This document shows positions 33,754 through 43,954 of a stretch of 64,000 bases of DNA, in pieces. The notes beneath the pieces were generated by a model. That model saw only the letters and a list, made by a program, of their open reading frames with translations, had not been told where the DNA came from and searched no databases. Made by a program: the position numbers and the translations under genes. The DNA lies in NCBI GenBank assembly GCA_947498815.1, contig CANMLU010000007.1, positions 186,001 through 250,000 on the forward strand. Direction: 5' to 3'. The first letter of the stretch is position 1. Every line of letters starts with the position of its first letter. This DNA comes from an uncultured Aquimarina sp. GTDB taxonomy: Bacteria; Bacteroidota; Bacteroidia; Flavobacteriales; Flavobacteriaceae.

Positions 33754-34974
33754 TCATTTTCCGGTTTGTAATTCTTCTAATTTCTCTTTTGTTCCATTAA
33801 CGCCACCAAGCTCCATTGATTTGGTGAAAAATTCTTTGGCTTTAGTCGTATTTGATTGAGACATATAATAATCACCCATAGAGTCATAAACGTTTGCACT
33901 TTTGGGGTAGTTTTGAATATTTAGATTAAAAAAGGCGTAAGATTTTTCATAGGCTTCATTACCCATAAATCTATAACCTAAGCCATTTATCCGCTGCTCA
34001 TCCGGAAGCATTTTGTATCCCATTTTGTCTGATACTTTTTTATAATGAGCCGCTAATAAGTCCAATAATTCCTGTGCGGTAGCTGTAGATGTGTCTTCAT
34101 AAAATTCGTTCCAATCATCAAATTTGAACCACGAAAACATAAAGCGTAATCCATCATATTCTGAAATAAGAGGGACACTTCCATGAGTATCGTCTTTATA
34201 ATACTTCCAGGCAAAATTTAATCCGTTCTTACTATTTGCAGAAGCTTCTTTGGTAAATTGTAATATAGACCGAATATGGTCAGTGGTTTGAGTGGTATCT
34301 TTGACTACGTTGGTGATGTCCATTCCCTTGGGCATAGTGTTAGCGATAGAAACATACAACGATTTGTTCTTAAAAGTATCTTTCTTCAAGACCGAAACGG
34401 TTTCCTTTAATACCTTTTGATCATCCCACCAAAGACTAGGATCAATCGCCAGATAATTGGTAAATATCTCTGGGTGATGCACCAAAGTATTTATAACCAT
34501 TAAACCTCCTAATGAATGACCGATTAGGGTACGATATGAAACCGTTGGGTATTTACCATCAACAAATGGAATAAGCTCCTTCTCTAGAAAAGTCGTAAAT
34601 TTTTCTCCTCCACCTGATGGATTAATACTATCACCAGTATGGGAGGGGGTTAAATCTCTATATCTATCTGTGTTTGGAATACCAACAACAATCATTTCTG
34701 GATATATTTCGGGGCTTAATCTTTGTATTATACCAGTGATGGAATGGAAATGACCAGGCCCGTCTAATACGTATAAAACTGGATATTTTTTCTGGCTTTG
34801 GTTTTGTGCACTTCTAGGAATATGTACCCATATTTTTCTTTGCTCATCCAAGGTTTTTGAATATAAGCTATCGATACTACCAATTGTTATTTGGTTTTTG
34901 TTTTGAGCAAATATCGTAGGTGAGTTAACCGCACAGATAAGTGCTATGATGCTTGTAAGAAAGTGTTTTTTCAT
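33754..34974 (-). CDS. Exported esterase (esterase D/enterochelin esterase-like) with TPR tail
   Basis: I chose the ATG at 34974, which begins a clear signal peptide MKKHFLTSIIALICAV ending in FAQ; the frame extends 18 codons further upstream without signal character. The alpha/beta-hydrolase domain (about residues 30-280 of the mature frame) has the nucleophile motif GHSLGG and VLYVLDGPGHF near the oxyanion region. The last ~100 residues hold TPR-like helices (ANVYDSMGDYYMSQSNTTKAKEFF). Relatives hydrolyse thioesters or siderophore esters, but the substrate is not determined here. Confidence 0.88.
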   Translation of the reverse strand: MKKHFLTSIIALICAVNSPTIFAQNKNQITIGSIDSLYSKTLDEQRKIWVHIPRSAQNQSQKKYPVLYVLDGPGHFHSITGIIQRLSPEIYPEMIVVGIPNTDRYRDLTPSHTGDSINPSGGGEKFTTFLEKELIPFVDGKYPTVSYRTLIGHSLGGLMVINTLVHHPEIFTNYLAIDPSLWWDDQKVLKETVSVLKKDTFKNKSLYVSIANTMPKGMDITNVVKDTTQTTDHIRSILQFTKEASANSKNGLNFAWKYYKDDTHGSVPLISEYDGLRFMFSWFKFDDWNEFYEDTSTATAQELLDLLAAHYKKVSDKMGYKMLPDEQRINGLGYRFMGNEAYEKSYAFFNLNIQNYPKSANVYDSMGDYYMSQSNTTKAKEFFTKSMELGGVNGTKEKLEELQTGK

Positions 34975-35048
34975 GTATGATATTAAACTTTTGATTGACG
35001 CTAGTTTTTCCAATTGTTGAAACAACAATATAGGAACTAAGATAGATT

Positions 35049-35387
35049 TTATTTACTGGATGCTTCTAACTTTTCAAGTTTATCCTGTCGCAGATATAAA
35101 AACAGCGGAAATGTAAATGCAATTGCTACCAAAAAGGTCAATGGAATCAATACCCACCAATATTTTATTTTTAGTTTGATAGCCTCGGGGATATACCACA
35201 CAAAAAAGGTAACCACTACTACCAATAAATCAGCGCTAAAGGATCTTGCCGGAAAGGTGGTTTTGGTTTGGGCTATATAATTTAAAAGTGAGTTATCCTC
35301 GGCAGTCATGTAAAACTGAATATTGAAATACCAGGTATAGCATATGCCTGCAATGGCGAGTAATAAAAAGATGTATTTAAGTTTCAT
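35049..35387 (-). CDS. DUF2834 membrane protein
   Basis: The 112-residue protein has three membrane segments, with a short polar loop (TAEDNSLLNYIAQTKTTFPA) after the first and the characteristic FSADLLVVVVTFFVWYIPEA in the second. This matches the small DUF2834 family of unknown function. It lies 35 bp downstream of the GNAT gene on the same strand. Confidence 0.8.
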   Translation of the reverse strand: MKLKYIFLLLAIAGICYTWYFNIQFYMTAEDNSLLNYIAQTKTTFPARSFSADLLVVVVTFFVWYIPEAIKLKIKYWWVLIPLTFLVAIAFTFPLFLYLRQDKLEKLEASSK

Positions 35388-35422
35388 GTCGGAGGTTTTA
35401 AAAAAGTTAAATGTATACTTTA

Positions 35423-35923
35423 TTATCTATGATCAAGTCGTTTTTGCATCAAGTAATCATCCATGACATAACCATTGCCAATATCTGTAACCAAACTCTT
35501 CATGTTTTTAAACCCTAGTTTCTCATAGGCCTTTATAGAACCCGTATTGTTTTTGTTTACGGTAAGTGATATACTCGTATAACCCAGTTCTTTTGCTTTA
35601 GTATTAATAAAAGACATGGCGGCTTTACCAATACCATTTCCACGTAATGCATCAGATACGTATAGTTTGCTTAAAAATAAAGATTCTTCTTTATCATAAT
35701 ATGAAAAGTAACCGGCTATAGTATCATAATGTTTAAGAATGTAATAGGAGGCGCCTTCTTTAATTTGTGTTGCAATGGCAGATGCAGATTGATACTTGTT
35801 GAGCATATACTCAACCTGAGCTTTACCAATAATCGGGGTGTAATGTTCGGACCATATAAAGGTAGCCAATTTGGCAATATTTTGATAATCGGATTGTGTT
35901 TGTGCCTTGGTTATGATGATCAT
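35423..35923 (-). CDS. GNAT-family N-acetyltransferase
   Basis: The 166-residue acetyltransferase has the acetyl-CoA binding loop RGNGIGKAAM preceded by the strand ESLFLSKLYVSD, and a C-terminal NNTGSIKAYEKLGF motif. It should transfer an acetyl group to an amine of a small molecule or protein; the acceptor is unknown. It is the intact relative of the frameshifted gene at 30198-30691, which shares the same order of motifs. Confidence 0.92.
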   Translation of the reverse strand: MIIITKAQTQSDYQNIAKLATFIWSEHYTPIIGKAQVEYMLNKYQSASAIATQIKEGASYYILKHYDTIAGYFSYYDKEESLFLSKLYVSDALRGNGIGKAAMSFINTKAKELGYTSISLTVNKNNTGSIKAYEKLGFKNMKSLVTDIGNGYVMDDYLMQKRLDHR

Positions 35924-35984
35924 AAGTACTAAGGTAGGTATTATTGAGTGTTTCTCTAATTCTTACACTTTTGATATAAAAATA

Positions 35985-36019
35985 AAATACCCTCGCAACA
36001 CTTTGTTGCGAGGGTATTT
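35985..36019 (-). terminator. Terminator of the secreted subtilisin gene
   Basis: A perfect 16-bp stem (35985-36000 and 36004-36019, containing ACCCTCGCAAC) with a 3-base loop lies about 20 bp after the stop codon of the peptidase gene on the minus strand. Confidence 0.8.
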
Positions 36020-36039
36020 AAATACTTAAATAATCGGTA

Positions 36040-39000
36040 TTATTTACTTCTTACAAAGTTGATAGTTTCATTTCCTACCTGAAGTACATATATTCCTGAC
36101 TGTAATCCTTGAACATTTATTTTGTTAGTAAATGTTCCTTTATCTACAGTTTTCCCAGCTATGTTATATATCACATAATCTTTTGGTTCAAAACTTTTAG
36201 TTGATACAAATAGATCTGCACCACGAGATGGGTTCGGATATACGGTAATCTTGGTTGCAAAACCAACAGGTGGTGCTGCAGCATTAGATGTAGTTACAAA
36301 AGAAGCAGTAGTAGTACATGCTCCAAGGTTTGTCCATCCAGTAGCATTTCTTTCGAAAAGCGTTCCTTGATATACTACACGATCTCCTACTTGATACGTT
36401 ATAACGCTACTCCATTCTACAACGCCCTCGCACTGATTTGTGGCTCCACCACCTGCACCTGCAGTATTGGTAAGAGACACATCATCAATAGCAATATCTG
36501 CTTGCCATGTAGATCCTGTTACTCTATTAAAACGTAATTGAACACCACCACCTACGTAAGCGGCAAGGTTGATGTCTGCATTTTGCCAAGAGTTACCTTG
36601 ATTACCTGTTTGGCTCCAAACACTTGTCCATGTTGCTCCTTCATCTGTACTAGCTTCTACAGCCAAGCTTCCCATATCTGTTGCTCCATACATGTGGTAG
36701 CCAAACTTGAAACTAGCTTCAGTAAGACCAGATAGATCAAAACACGGAGAAGTCAAAATTGCTTGTTTGTTAGGATATCCTGCTCCATTTCCAGAAGCTT
36801 CAACATATAAGTAGAAGGAACCGTCGGCACCGTTTGATGGTCCTGTATTTCTAGATGGTGTACCATTTGAATCTCTTGTCCAATCAATATCGTCGGCAGC
36901 AGAGTTAGTCCAAACTCCCAATGCTGTTTCAAAACTTTCACTATATGGGAATGAAGAAATTCCTGTTGTACATCCAGTTCCGCCACCAGCGGTAGTTACA
37001 TTTACCGTGTTGCTGGAAGTAGATTCATTTCCGGCGGCATCTTTTGCTTTTACACTAAACTGATATGCAGTATTTGCAGTCAATCCTGTAACATTTGCAG
37101 TAGTTCCGGTTACACTGTCTATTACAGCATTTCCTTGGTATACATCATATCCTGTAACTCCTACATTATCTGTAGCAGCAGTCCATGATAGTGTTAATGT
37201 TGTTTCAGTTATATTTGATGCAGCCAATGCCGATGGAGCAGTTGGTGCTTGCGTATCTGCTGTTGCACCACCAATAGTAACGGTATAATCCTCTACCTCA
37301 CCATATTGGAAAGACTCACAAGAAGTTGGCACGCCATTATATTTCATAGCAACACGCATTCTTGTGTTTCCATCTGTAGCACCTGCTGGCACTGTAAATG
37401 AACCACTTACTGGTGTTGTTTGTGTAGCCGCCTGAGTGAAAACTTGCTCACCTGCATCTGTAAAGTTACCATTTTGGTTATAATCGATCCATACACTGTA
37501 TCCTTCGTTATATATTGTACCTGTCCAGGTTGGAGTCACAGAAATAGTATTAGAACTACCTTTTGCCAAACTTGTAGAGATTGAAGTGAAATCAGTATAT
37601 CCACCAGAACCCGCTCCTGAAGCGTTATCAATAGTTCCTAATTGTACTCGTCCGATATATTCGTCTGCAACACTTTGACCATTTGATGCACAATACACTA
37701 ATTGGAATTCTGTAGTGCTGAAAGTTGTTGTACTGCTATAAGCAGAGTTAGTTCCATCCGAACACTTGCTTCTTACTTGTACTTCGTACGAAGTTAATTG
37801 TGTTAATCCAGTTAGATTAGTTGTAACATCAGCAATATCAGCAACCGTAGTCCATGCTGAAGTTCCTGCAACTCTATATCTTACATCATAGGTTGCTGCT
37901 GGTACAGCAGTCCATCCAATTGTGGCTGCATCTGATCCAATATTTGAAGCAGCAACACCTGTTGGTACTGTAGCATTACAAACTACTGGAGTCCCTGTCA
38001 ATCCAGTAACAATTAAAGAGAAATTTTGGCTTCCTCCAGTTAATGAACCTTTATTAGTTACTGTGATGGTGTAAGTTCCTGTAGCGTTTGCTACATCAAT
38101 TCTTTCAAAAGGATCTACAGTGTTGTCACCGGTACCGTTTGTAGTAATACCTGTTAATCTATAAGGGTTGTATGTTGTACTTCCTTTTGTTACTCTAATA
38201 TCAAGGTCGTTTACCAGAACTGCAGCATTAGAGTTGGTTGCTGTTACAGCAGTACCTGCTCTGTCTGTCCATGAAATAGAAGCCATTAATGGGTTAGTCC
38301 CATCAGAATCTACAGTGATTGTGTACGTTTGTCCACTTGTCAACGTTAATTCTTCGATTTTAGACTCGCTTCCTTTGGCAGTAATTGCTTCGGCAGCAGC
38401 TTTTGCGTTTAATAATCCCCATCCGTATACAACATCAGGACCAGAAGGTCCGGCATCATCTGCAGTATGTAAAGCCAAACCTTTTAAGGTAGCAGCTTTC
38501 ATAAAGTTTCCGTTTAGGTTATTGTAATGTTGTTGTAACAGTAAAAGAGTACCCGTTACGTTTGGCGATGCCATTGATGTACCCGTAATACTGTTGTATG
38601 CAGTGTCACTATTATCATATGTTGAATATACCCCAGTTCCGTTACCTGTAATATCGGGCTTGATTCGGTAGTCATCTGTTGGACCTTCACTACTTGAACT
38701 GTTTATAGAAACACTTACTAGTTCTCCACTACTATTTATATTGGCATCTTGCGCATTGGCTACAACCATATTGTTTTTTGAAGTAGAGTGACCAGTTAGT
38801 TTGTCGTAAGATGAATTTCCGTCTAGTGGTTGAGCATTTGAGCTATTGTCATTACCATCATTTCCAGCGGCAACGACCATTAAGTAATAAGGTGCATTAA
38901 ACATAATCTCATCCCATGCTCTGGATTCGTCGATATATGCTCCAAAATATTGATCAGGGATTGCACTTGCTCTAAAACCATAAGAGTGATTTGATAATAA

Positions 39001-39684
39001 CATCCCATTGGCTGCAGCTGTAGTTGCTTCAGAAATATCACTGTTCCAGTCATTGGTTCTGGCGGTTGCTTGTGGAGCCATTCCTTTTGCATTTGCTTGC
39101 ACACCTGAAGCAACAATAGTTCCTGTTACGTGTTGTGCATGGAAACTGTTTCCATTTAGTGTTGTTACGCCATCATTGATAACAACTCTATTGTTTCCCC
39201 CTGGACCATCAAATTCTTGGTGAGTAACTCTGGTTGCTCCACCATCCCATACATAGGCGGTCATGTTCTGTCCGTCAAGATTAAGCCCTAAAGAACCTCC
39301 AATATTAAGATGATTTGCTCTTGTAGATCTTGCAGCAGAGACGTTATAATTTGAGTAGTATAGAATTTCCCCATCTTTCGTAAGTCTTTGCGCTTCATAA
39401 AAACTTCCATCAGGATTGGTTACTTTGAGTTGCAAGCCGCTTTTTTGTGCAGCTTTGGCAACTAATTTCTTGTTAAGTGCTTCTTTTTTAGCACTCGCTT
39501 GTTGTAACTGGCCTAATTTTACCAGATTACTTTCATTTGAAATTGCTTGTCTTTGAGCCGGTGTCTGTGCGAAGAGTCCAGCGGTTAAGAGTAACATTGT
39601 AAAAAATACAAGTACACTCTTTTTACGAGGCGTGTTTGCCATAAAGCCGTACTGAATAGTAAGGCTTTCGCAGCTTTTTTTCAT
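36040..39684 (-). CDS. Secreted S8 (subtilisin) peptidase with T9SS sorting domain
   Basis: The 1214-residue protein is exported by signal peptide and type IX secretion. The subtilisin catalytic triad is D147 (AYVWDGG), H182 (FHAQHVTG) and S370 (GTSMASP). After the protease domain come a jelly-roll segment, two fibronectin type III domains flanking a GEVED domain, a MAM-like domain (SYSESF-type start near 910), a chitin-binding-like CBM5/12 stretch (WSSVITYQVGDRVVYQG) and a C-terminal sorting domain starting ITVYPNPSRG. It probably degrades extracellular protein near polysaccharide. An alternative start at 39642 gives a more usual signal peptide. No T9SS machinery genes are nearby. Confidence 0.95.
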   Translation of the reverse strand: MKKSCESLTIQYGFMANTPRKKSVLVFFTMLLLTAGLFAQTPAQRQAISNESNLVKLGQLQQASAKKEALNKKLVAKAAQKSGLQLKVTNPDGSFYEAQRLTKDGEILYYSNYNVSAARSTRANHLNIGGSLGLNLDGQNMTAYVWDGGATRVTHQEFDGPGGNNRVVINDGVTTLNGNSFHAQHVTGTIVASGVQANAKGMAPQATARTNDWNSDISEATTAAANGMLLSNHSYGFRASAIPDQYFGAYIDESRAWDEIMFNAPYYLMVVAAGNDGNDNSSNAQPLDGNSSYDKLTGHSTSKNNMVVANAQDANINSSGELVSVSINSSSSEGPTDDYRIKPDITGNGTGVYSTYDNSDTAYNSITGTSMASPNVTGTLLLLQQHYNNLNGNFMKAATLKGLALHTADDAGPSGPDVVYGWGLLNAKAAAEAITAKGSESKIEELTLTSGQTYTITVDSDGTNPLMASISWTDRAGTAVTATNSNAAVLVNDLDIRVTKGSTTYNPYRLTGITTNGTGDNTVDPFERIDVANATGTYTITVTNKGSLTGGSQNFSLIVTGLTGTPVVCNATVPTGVAASNIGSDAATIGWTAVPAATYDVRYRVAGTSAWTTVADIADVTTNLTGLTQLTSYEVQVRSKCSDGTNSAYSSTTTFSTTEFQLVYCASNGQSVADEYIGRVQLGTIDNASGAGSGGYTDFTSISTSLAKGSSNTISVTPTWTGTIYNEGYSVWIDYNQNGNFTDAGEQVFTQAATQTTPVSGSFTVPAGATDGNTRMRVAMKYNGVPTSCESFQYGEVEDYTVTIGGATADTQAPTAPSALAASNITETTLTLSWTAATDNVGVTGYDVYQGNAVIDSVTGTTANVTGLTANTAYQFSVKAKDAAGNESTSSNTVNVTTAGGGTGCTTGISSFPYSESFETALGVWTNSAADDIDWTRDSNGTPSRNTGPSNGADGSFYLYVEASGNGAGYPNKQAILTSPCFDLSGLTEASFKFGYHMYGATDMGSLAVEASTDEGATWTSVWSQTGNQGNSWQNADINLAAYVGGGVQLRFNRVTGSTWQADIAIDDVSLTNTAGAGGGATNQCEGVVEWSSVITYQVGDRVVYQGTLFERNATGWTNLGACTTTASFVTTSNAAAPPVGFATKITVYPNPSRGADLFVSTKSFEPKDYVIYNIAGKTVDKGTFTNKINVQGLQSGIYVLQVGNETINFVRSK

Positions 39685-39878
39685 TTTTGTTGAGTTTGAG
39701 TTAGTTTTCCAATTGTTTTCTTGAAAATATTTAAGAAAACGTCCAAAACTCTTAAAATATTCTAAATAAAAAAAAGTTTTTCGATTAAGTGAAGAGAAAA
39801 CCCTTTATAAAACCTTAACATAGACTTAACGTTCGTTTAATTTTTAGTTTTTGTAAGAAAAGTCCTCTTTTCCAAGAT

Positions 39879-40847
39879 TTAGACGTTATGATTTTGAAAG
39901 AATTCTAAGGCTCTTTTTTCATTATAGTAGGCGCCATTATTAAGATAAAACCCCACATGCCCTCCATAATCAGGGATTTCTAAAAACAAATGAGAATTTT
40001 CTTTTGCCTCATCAATAGGGTAGCATAGATCACCCAAAAACGAATCATTTTTGGCATTAATGATTAGTGTAGGAATACGAATGTTTCTTAAAAACTGTTT
40101 GCTGCTGCATCTTGTATAATAGTCCATAGCATCTATATATCCATGGGCTCTACTCGTATATAGGTTGTCGATATCCATTAAAGATGTACAGGAATTGATA
40201 TCTGATTTGCTAATTTTTTCAGGAAAAACGACTTGACGTTCTAATAATTTGGCTTTGAGATGTCTTATAAAACGTTGCTCGTAGATGTAATTCTTGGGTT
40301 TGTTTATTTCTAATAATGAATCATAAAGATCACAAGGTGTCGAAACTGCTAAGGCTGATTTAATTTGATATACTATATCATAACCCTCGCCAAGGTACTT
40401 TAATAAGATATTTCCTCCCAAACTAAATCCACATAAGGATATATTCGAATAAGGATAATTTGTTAGTATATGTTTGATGATTTGATCTAGGTCATCACTT
40501 ACCCCAGCATTATAGGATTTGTACAATCTATTTACTTCACCACTACAATTTCGAAGGTTAATTGCAACAACATCCCCATGGTTTTGATTTAAGTGTTTGG
40601 CCAGCCCTACTATATACTGTCGTTGGGCATTTCCTTCAAGACCATGAATTATGATTGTTAGGTTTTCTGAGTTTTGTGATGGGGCATAGCTCCAATCAAT
40701 ATCGATGAAGTCACCATCTGCCAACTCTACACGTTCTCGTTTTTGGTGTACACCTTTTACTTTTCTAACAAGATTAGGATAGATGGTAGAAATATGTCCA
40801 TTTCTGAAAACAAAAGGAGGGGAGTATTTTGATTGAATTATTGGCAT
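39879..40847 (-). CDS. YheT-type alpha/beta hydrolase
   Basis: The 322-residue cytoplasmic hydrolase has the family opening (PPFVFRNGHISTIYP), the oxyanion stretch IIIHGLEGNAQRQY, the nucleophile elbow CGFSLGGNILLKYLG, and the catalytic histidine near the end in DYGGHVGFY. YheT/EMB8-like proteins act on lipids or esters, with no settled substrate. The gene starts 12 bp after the CHAT-domain gene and is probably co-transcribed with it. Confidence 0.9.
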   Translation of the reverse strand: MPIIQSKYSPPFVFRNGHISTIYPNLVRKVKGVHQKRERVELADGDFIDIDWSYAPSQNSENLTIIIHGLEGNAQRQYIVGLAKHLNQNHGDVVAINLRNCSGEVNRLYKSYNAGVSDDLDQIIKHILTNYPYSNISLCGFSLGGNILLKYLGEGYDIVYQIKSALAVSTPCDLYDSLLEINKPKNYIYEQRFIRHLKAKLLERQVVFPEKISKSDINSCTSLMDIDNLYTSRAHGYIDAMDYYTRCSSKQFLRNIRIPTLIINAKNDSFLGDLCYPIDEAKENSHLFLEIPDYGGHVGFYLNNGAYYNEKRALEFFQNHNV

Positions 40848-40859
40848 AAGTACAGAATA

Positions 40860-43800
40860 TTATCTTTCGGTTTTTCTTCTATACCAAAATACAAGGAAAA
40901 ACATTAGACCCAAAATCCCCAATGCTATAATCCAATATAATTGCGTGGAATCACTAAAATGTATTGGAGAAGTATCTCCTACCAGATAAAACCCTCCCCA
41001 ATAAAATGGATCATTTGTGAATGTGTCTGTCGTCTTTAAATAGTGCAATTTTGCTTGCTGTAATGCTTCAGCTTTATTCATTCCGGCCTTGAGATTGGTG
41101 TAAAAGTACTTCATCAATTCGGGAGTAGTTTGGTCAGATACTTCCCAACTTGTGAGTAACAGACTCTTAGTTCCTGCATATTGAAAAGCATTGCCAAGAC
41201 TCATGATCCCTTCTCCTTTGGCTATTTTTCCGGTTCCCGTATTGCAGGCACTCAAAACTGTAAGTTCTGCTGGAATATCCATTGCAAATAGTTCATGACT
41301 ATACAACAGGTTATCTTCTAGGGTGTCATTACTCTTTGTAAAATAAAGTTTAGAATTCTCTGGATGTTCATTGTCAACGGTGCCATGTAATGCAAGATGT
41401 AATATGTTGTATTGACTTGCATTCTCTTTAAAATTGCTTTCTATAGCTTCAGTACCGAAGTAGTACTGGCCATCGATTATATCAGAAATCGCTCGAATTT
41501 CTTTACGGGTACCAGGAAGATCATCAGCCGAGTCTCTAAGGGTTGCCAAACTTATGGTTTTGGTTTTGGTAACTTGTGCACTATCAGAGAATGAAAAAGC
41601 TAGGCACTCTTGTTGTTTTTTTGACTGAATTTCATTTTTAAAAGGGTCGAACAATAAATTAGCCGAATTAGCATAGCTTATCGCATACTCCTTAAGTAAG
41701 TAGGATAAATCCGAATGATTATAAGAGTTATCATTTTGAGTAAGTAGCAACTCAAAATTAAGATGCCATAAGGGTCCATCTGGAATGATGATTAGTTCAT
41801 TACCAACAACATTACTTTTTATGGGATCTATTAGTAGCGTATATAAGGAATAAGCAGATGCTTTATAGTTCTTTATGTTTTTTGTGGTGATACTTTCTCT
41901 AAAATGTTTTACTTGCTCTATAAGTTTTGGAGTAGAAAGTTCTTTTACTGTAATATCATTTTTAGATACTGTAAAGGCATACGTTATACTATCAGAAATA
42001 AAAAATTCAAGTAGTGTAGTTTTATGATTTAGCTTTTTCTGAATATCTTCTAGAGATATGATACTGTTTTGATGTTTTAGTTGATAATACTTAGGGTAAT
42101 TTTTTTCTAATATTTTGGTCAAAGAATCTTGTTTTCTATTGACAGCAAATAATTCATTTTCATAGTCTTTAATTTTTGTAGAATCAATAGATGTATTAGA
42201 CAGTTCATCCATAATCTGTGATTGATAAAATGCTCGATCCGTCTTGAGTTTTTTACCTTTTTCAATTATTTCTGAAGGCAAGTAGGTAAAGTCTTTTGCA
42301 TAGGAATCATTTAACAGTTCTTTTAATATATTGGCTTTGCTTTTTTCGGCATAATAAAAGGCATTTTTTAAAGCTTGTTCTTTTTTTGTGTTTTTAAAAA
42401 GTAGAAGTTGTGCAGATATTGCGTCTTCATAAACTTTTTTAGCTTCTTTGGCGAAGAATATTTTGTCTTTATAATTTTGAAAAGATTGTCTTTTATTATT
42501 AACAATAATGTCTGTTTCTTTGTAAATAGCAATGCTTTGTTGGAGATCATGAATATCTTTATTTTGTCGATATCGTGATAGCAATGTTTTTGCTTTTCCC
42601 AGAAGAGTTGTTAGTAATAGTTTAGGGTCATAATATTGATTAGTTTCAAAATCATCCCTGTCAAAATCATTTTGATCCTTCTTTTTGGTGTTTGTTATTA
42701 AAGCTTTATCAAAATATGAAACCGCTTTTGGGTATTCCTGTTGTTTACTGTAAAAGGTTGCAATTTTATTATAATATTGTGCCATAAAAGGGTGGTGTTC
42801 TCCATATGCATTCTTGTAAATTTGTAAGGCTTTAGTATAATACTGGATAGCCTTTTTATTGTGGCCCAAATTACCGAAAACTACAGCTAGGTTTATATAA
42901 GACATTGCAATTAATGGAGGGCTTTCGCTTTGAGTTCTAAGTCTAATCTCTAAACTTTTTTTATGATAGGCTATAGCCTTGTCGTAATCTCCTTTTAAAT
43001 TAAAAACAATCCCAATATTATTATAGATCATTAGAAGTTGAAAATTATCTTTTTCAATGGCAATATCTAGCGCCTTTGCGTAATATTGCATTGCTTTGTC
43101 ATATTGCATTAGACTTTGATGTGATAGACCTATATTATTATAATTGTACCCCAGGTATAGATCTTTTTCTCCATAATTTTTGATAGTTATATCTACATCT
43201 TTTTTATAATATTCGATGGCTTTATTGAATTCTCCTAATTGTTGGAATACCTTTCCCATATTGTAATAAAGACTCCCAATTTTTATATGGTTTGGGCCCA
43301 AATTTTTCAAATTAATTGCTAATGATTTTTTATGGTATTCTAATGCCTTTTCATATTGATAGGTATTTAAAAAAGCACTGGCAAGATTGGAATAAGAATC
43401 AGAGATCGCTGGATGGTCTCCGGGAAGTTTTTTTTTCCGTATGGCCAGAGCTTTTTTATGATAAAACATGGATTTTTCATTATCCTTTGCTCTATTGAAG
43501 TAAGTGCCGATTTTGTCGTACGCAGATGCTTCTTGCAGGTGGTTTTTCGAAAGATGTGTATTACAAATTTCTAATGCTTGTTTTGCACTTACCAAAGACT
43601 TCTCATATTTATGACTAACGAACTGATTGAAAGAAATTTTGTTATAACAACTTGCAACCTTGCTCCAGGCATTGGCCTTTTGATATATAGATAGGGATTT
43701 CTTAAAAAACGTTATGGATAGTTCATGGTTAGCATGTAAACTAAGTGAATCCCCTTTTTTAAAATATTTGGAAGCAAGTATAGTATCATTTGCTACTTGT

Positions 43801-43880
43801 GCATTTATATTATAGATTGTGGATACAAAAAAAACAGCCCAGAATAGAGGTGCTACAAAAATCAATTGCCATTGTTTCAT
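40860..43880 (-). CDS. TPR-CHAT protein with C-terminal membrane anchor
   Basis: From the chosen start at 43880 (product MKQWQLIF, a clean signal peptide; an upstream ATG lies at 43913) the 1006-residue protein has a signal peptide, about ten TPR units (residues about 30-400), a helical region, and a CHAT caspase-like domain (about 680-980). The catalytic dyad is intact: H832 in LALHG and C879 in LSACNTG. A single membrane segment and an arginine-rich tail close the chain (about 983-1006). The protease would therefore face the periplasm. No CRISPR or gasdermin-like partner is adjacent; only a YheT hydrolase gene follows. Confidence 0.88.
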   Translation of the reverse strand: MKQWQLIFVAPLFWAVFFVSTIYNINAQVANDTILASKYFKKGDSLSLHANHELSITFFKKSLSIYQKANAWSKVASCYNKISFNQFVSHKYEKSLVSAKQALEICNTHLSKNHLQEASAYDKIGTYFNRAKDNEKSMFYHKKALAIRKKKLPGDHPAISDSYSNLASAFLNTYQYEKALEYHKKSLAINLKNLGPNHIKIGSLYYNMGKVFQQLGEFNKAIEYYKKDVDITIKNYGEKDLYLGYNYNNIGLSHQSLMQYDKAMQYYAKALDIAIEKDNFQLLMIYNNIGIVFNLKGDYDKAIAYHKKSLEIRLRTQSESPPLIAMSYINLAVVFGNLGHNKKAIQYYTKALQIYKNAYGEHHPFMAQYYNKIATFYSKQQEYPKAVSYFDKALITNTKKKDQNDFDRDDFETNQYYDPKLLLTTLLGKAKTLLSRYRQNKDIHDLQQSIAIYKETDIIVNNKRQSFQNYKDKIFFAKEAKKVYEDAISAQLLLFKNTKKEQALKNAFYYAEKSKANILKELLNDSYAKDFTYLPSEIIEKGKKLKTDRAFYQSQIMDELSNTSIDSTKIKDYENELFAVNRKQDSLTKILEKNYPKYYQLKHQNSIISLEDIQKKLNHKTTLLEFFISDSITYAFTVSKNDITVKELSTPKLIEQVKHFRESITTKNIKNYKASAYSLYTLLIDPIKSNVVGNELIIIPDGPLWHLNFELLLTQNDNSYNHSDLSYLLKEYAISYANSANLLFDPFKNEIQSKKQQECLAFSFSDSAQVTKTKTISLATLRDSADDLPGTRKEIRAISDIIDGQYYFGTEAIESNFKENASQYNILHLALHGTVDNEHPENSKLYFTKSNDTLEDNLLYSHELFAMDIPAELTVLSACNTGTGKIAKGEGIMSLGNAFQYAGTKSLLLTSWEVSDQTTPELMKYFYTNLKAGMNKAEALQQAKLHYLKTTDTFTNDPFYWGGFYLVGDTSPIHFSDSTQLYWIIALGILGLMFFLVFWYRRKTER

Positions 43881-43954
43881 AAAAGGAATTGTTGGTTTTA
43901 TAGTAAATAGCAAAGAAACTTAAAATGTTGCTATAAATATAGTCGTGTTTATTT

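Noticed and set aside
40860-43880. Craspase-type CRISPR-guided protease
   Set aside because: No CRISPR repeats or Cas genes are in the window, and the protein appears to be exported.
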